From Oceanospirillaceae bacterium UBA1126 (GTDB lineage Bacteria > Pseudomonadota > Gammaproteobacteria > Pseudomonadales > Balneatricaceae), in the NCBI GenBank assembly GCA_002312935.1, contig DCAT01000188.1, forward strand, positions 1 through 6,102: 6,102 nt of DNA, in the 5' to 3' direction. Made by a program: the position numbers and the translations under genes. Positions within the stretch are counted from its first letter, which is position 1, and every line of letters starts with the position of its first letter. The notes beneath the pieces are model-generated. The model had not been told where the DNA came from. It searched no databases and saw nothing but the letters and a program-made list of their open reading frames with translations. Below are positions 5,874 through 6,102 of the stretch, piece by piece.

Positions 5874-6102
5874 TTAGTGACCTAATATCTGGCTTAAAAA
5901 TAACTTAGTACGATCATGCTGCGGGTTATCAAAGAATTCATGAGGTGTATTTGACTCAATGATTTCACCCTCATCCATAAAGATGACCCGATCTGCTACC
6001 TTTTTGGCAAAGCCCATCTCGTGGGTTACACATAGCATGGTAATGCCTTCTTCGGCCAAAGACACCATTGTATCAAGTACTTCTTTGATCATTTCAGGGT
6101 CA
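5874..6102 (-). CDS. Polar amino-acid ABC transporter ATPase, C-terminal part
   Basis: The C-terminal 75 residues of an ABC-transporter ATP-binding protein. The gene continues past the window edge, so the N-terminus, Walker A and signature motif are not visible. The visible part begins with DPEM, just after Walker B and the catalytic Glu in this family. It then has the H-loop His in [16 protein letters not shown], the D-loop-distal FMDEGEIIE strand, and the family ending [12 protein letters not shown]. The THEMGFA and FMDEG segments are typical of the GlnQ/GltL/HisP/AapP group, which drives uptake of glutamine, glutamate/aspartate or basic amino acids with periplasmic binding proteins. Which substrate cannot be told from this end. 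The permease genes probably lie upstream (beyond the right edge), because nothing of the kind follows it here. Confidence 0.93.
   Translation of the reverse strand, partial: DPEMIKEVLDTMVSLAEEGITMLCVTHEMGFAKKVADRVIFMDEGEIIESNTPHEFFDNPQHDRTKLFLSQILGH

Overview
The window looks like an ordinary chromosomal stretch of a gammaproteobacterium. The evidence is the mix of gene families: a YjaG-type DUF416 protein, CysZ, UbiA and UbiC of the proteobacterial ubiquinone pathway, and DUF1415 and DUF501 proteins of the gammaproteobacterial type. Base composition is moderate, with no obvious island or mobile-element signature. I cannot name a genus; a marine Oceanospirillales- or Alteromonadales-like bacterium would fit, but that is a guess.

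Layout. Positions 1-24 are the 3' end of a 5S rRNA, followed by a textbook intrinsic terminator (39-75), so an rRNA operon ends here. Then come three plus-strand genes: a LysE/RhtB-family exporter (142-759), a DUF416/YjaG protein (856-1452) with a good sigma70-like promoter overlapped by an inverted repeat, and cysZ (1535-2272). The middle is a tightly interleaved block: ubiA on the minus strand (2255-3115), a low-molecular-weight phosphatase on the plus strand (3188-3658), ubiC on the minus strand (3618-4169). The two ubiquinone genes, which are adjacent in the E. coli ubiCA operon, are here separated by an opposite-strand phosphatase gene. Next is a plus-strand pair, DUF1415 (4256-4786) and a one-domain asparaginase homologue (4797-5279), very probably co-transcribed. 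The right end is on the minus strand: a DUF501 protein (5287-5793), a hairpin, and the C-terminal part of a polar-amino-acid ABC transporter ATPase (5874-6102, cut by the window edge).

How the genes work together. UbiC makes 4-hydroxybenzoate from chorismate and UbiA prenylates it, so these two are the first committed steps of ubiquinone synthesis. The other genes share no evident pathway. RhtB-type export, CysZ sulfate uptake, the asparaginase homologue and the ABC ATPase all touch small-molecule or amino-acid metabolism but are not linked by operon structure. Coding density is very high: two convergent pairs overlap at their 3' ends (18 and 41 nt) and a third is separated by only 7 nt. The window has no gene-free stretch longer than about 120 bases.

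I see no phage, defence, CRISPR or insertion-sequence content, and no clearly new multi-gene system. The observations most worth a second look are the arginine-phosphatase-like active-site loop of the phosphatase, its antisense position between ubiC and ubiA, and the single-domain asparaginase that seems to lack part of the classical catalytic set.
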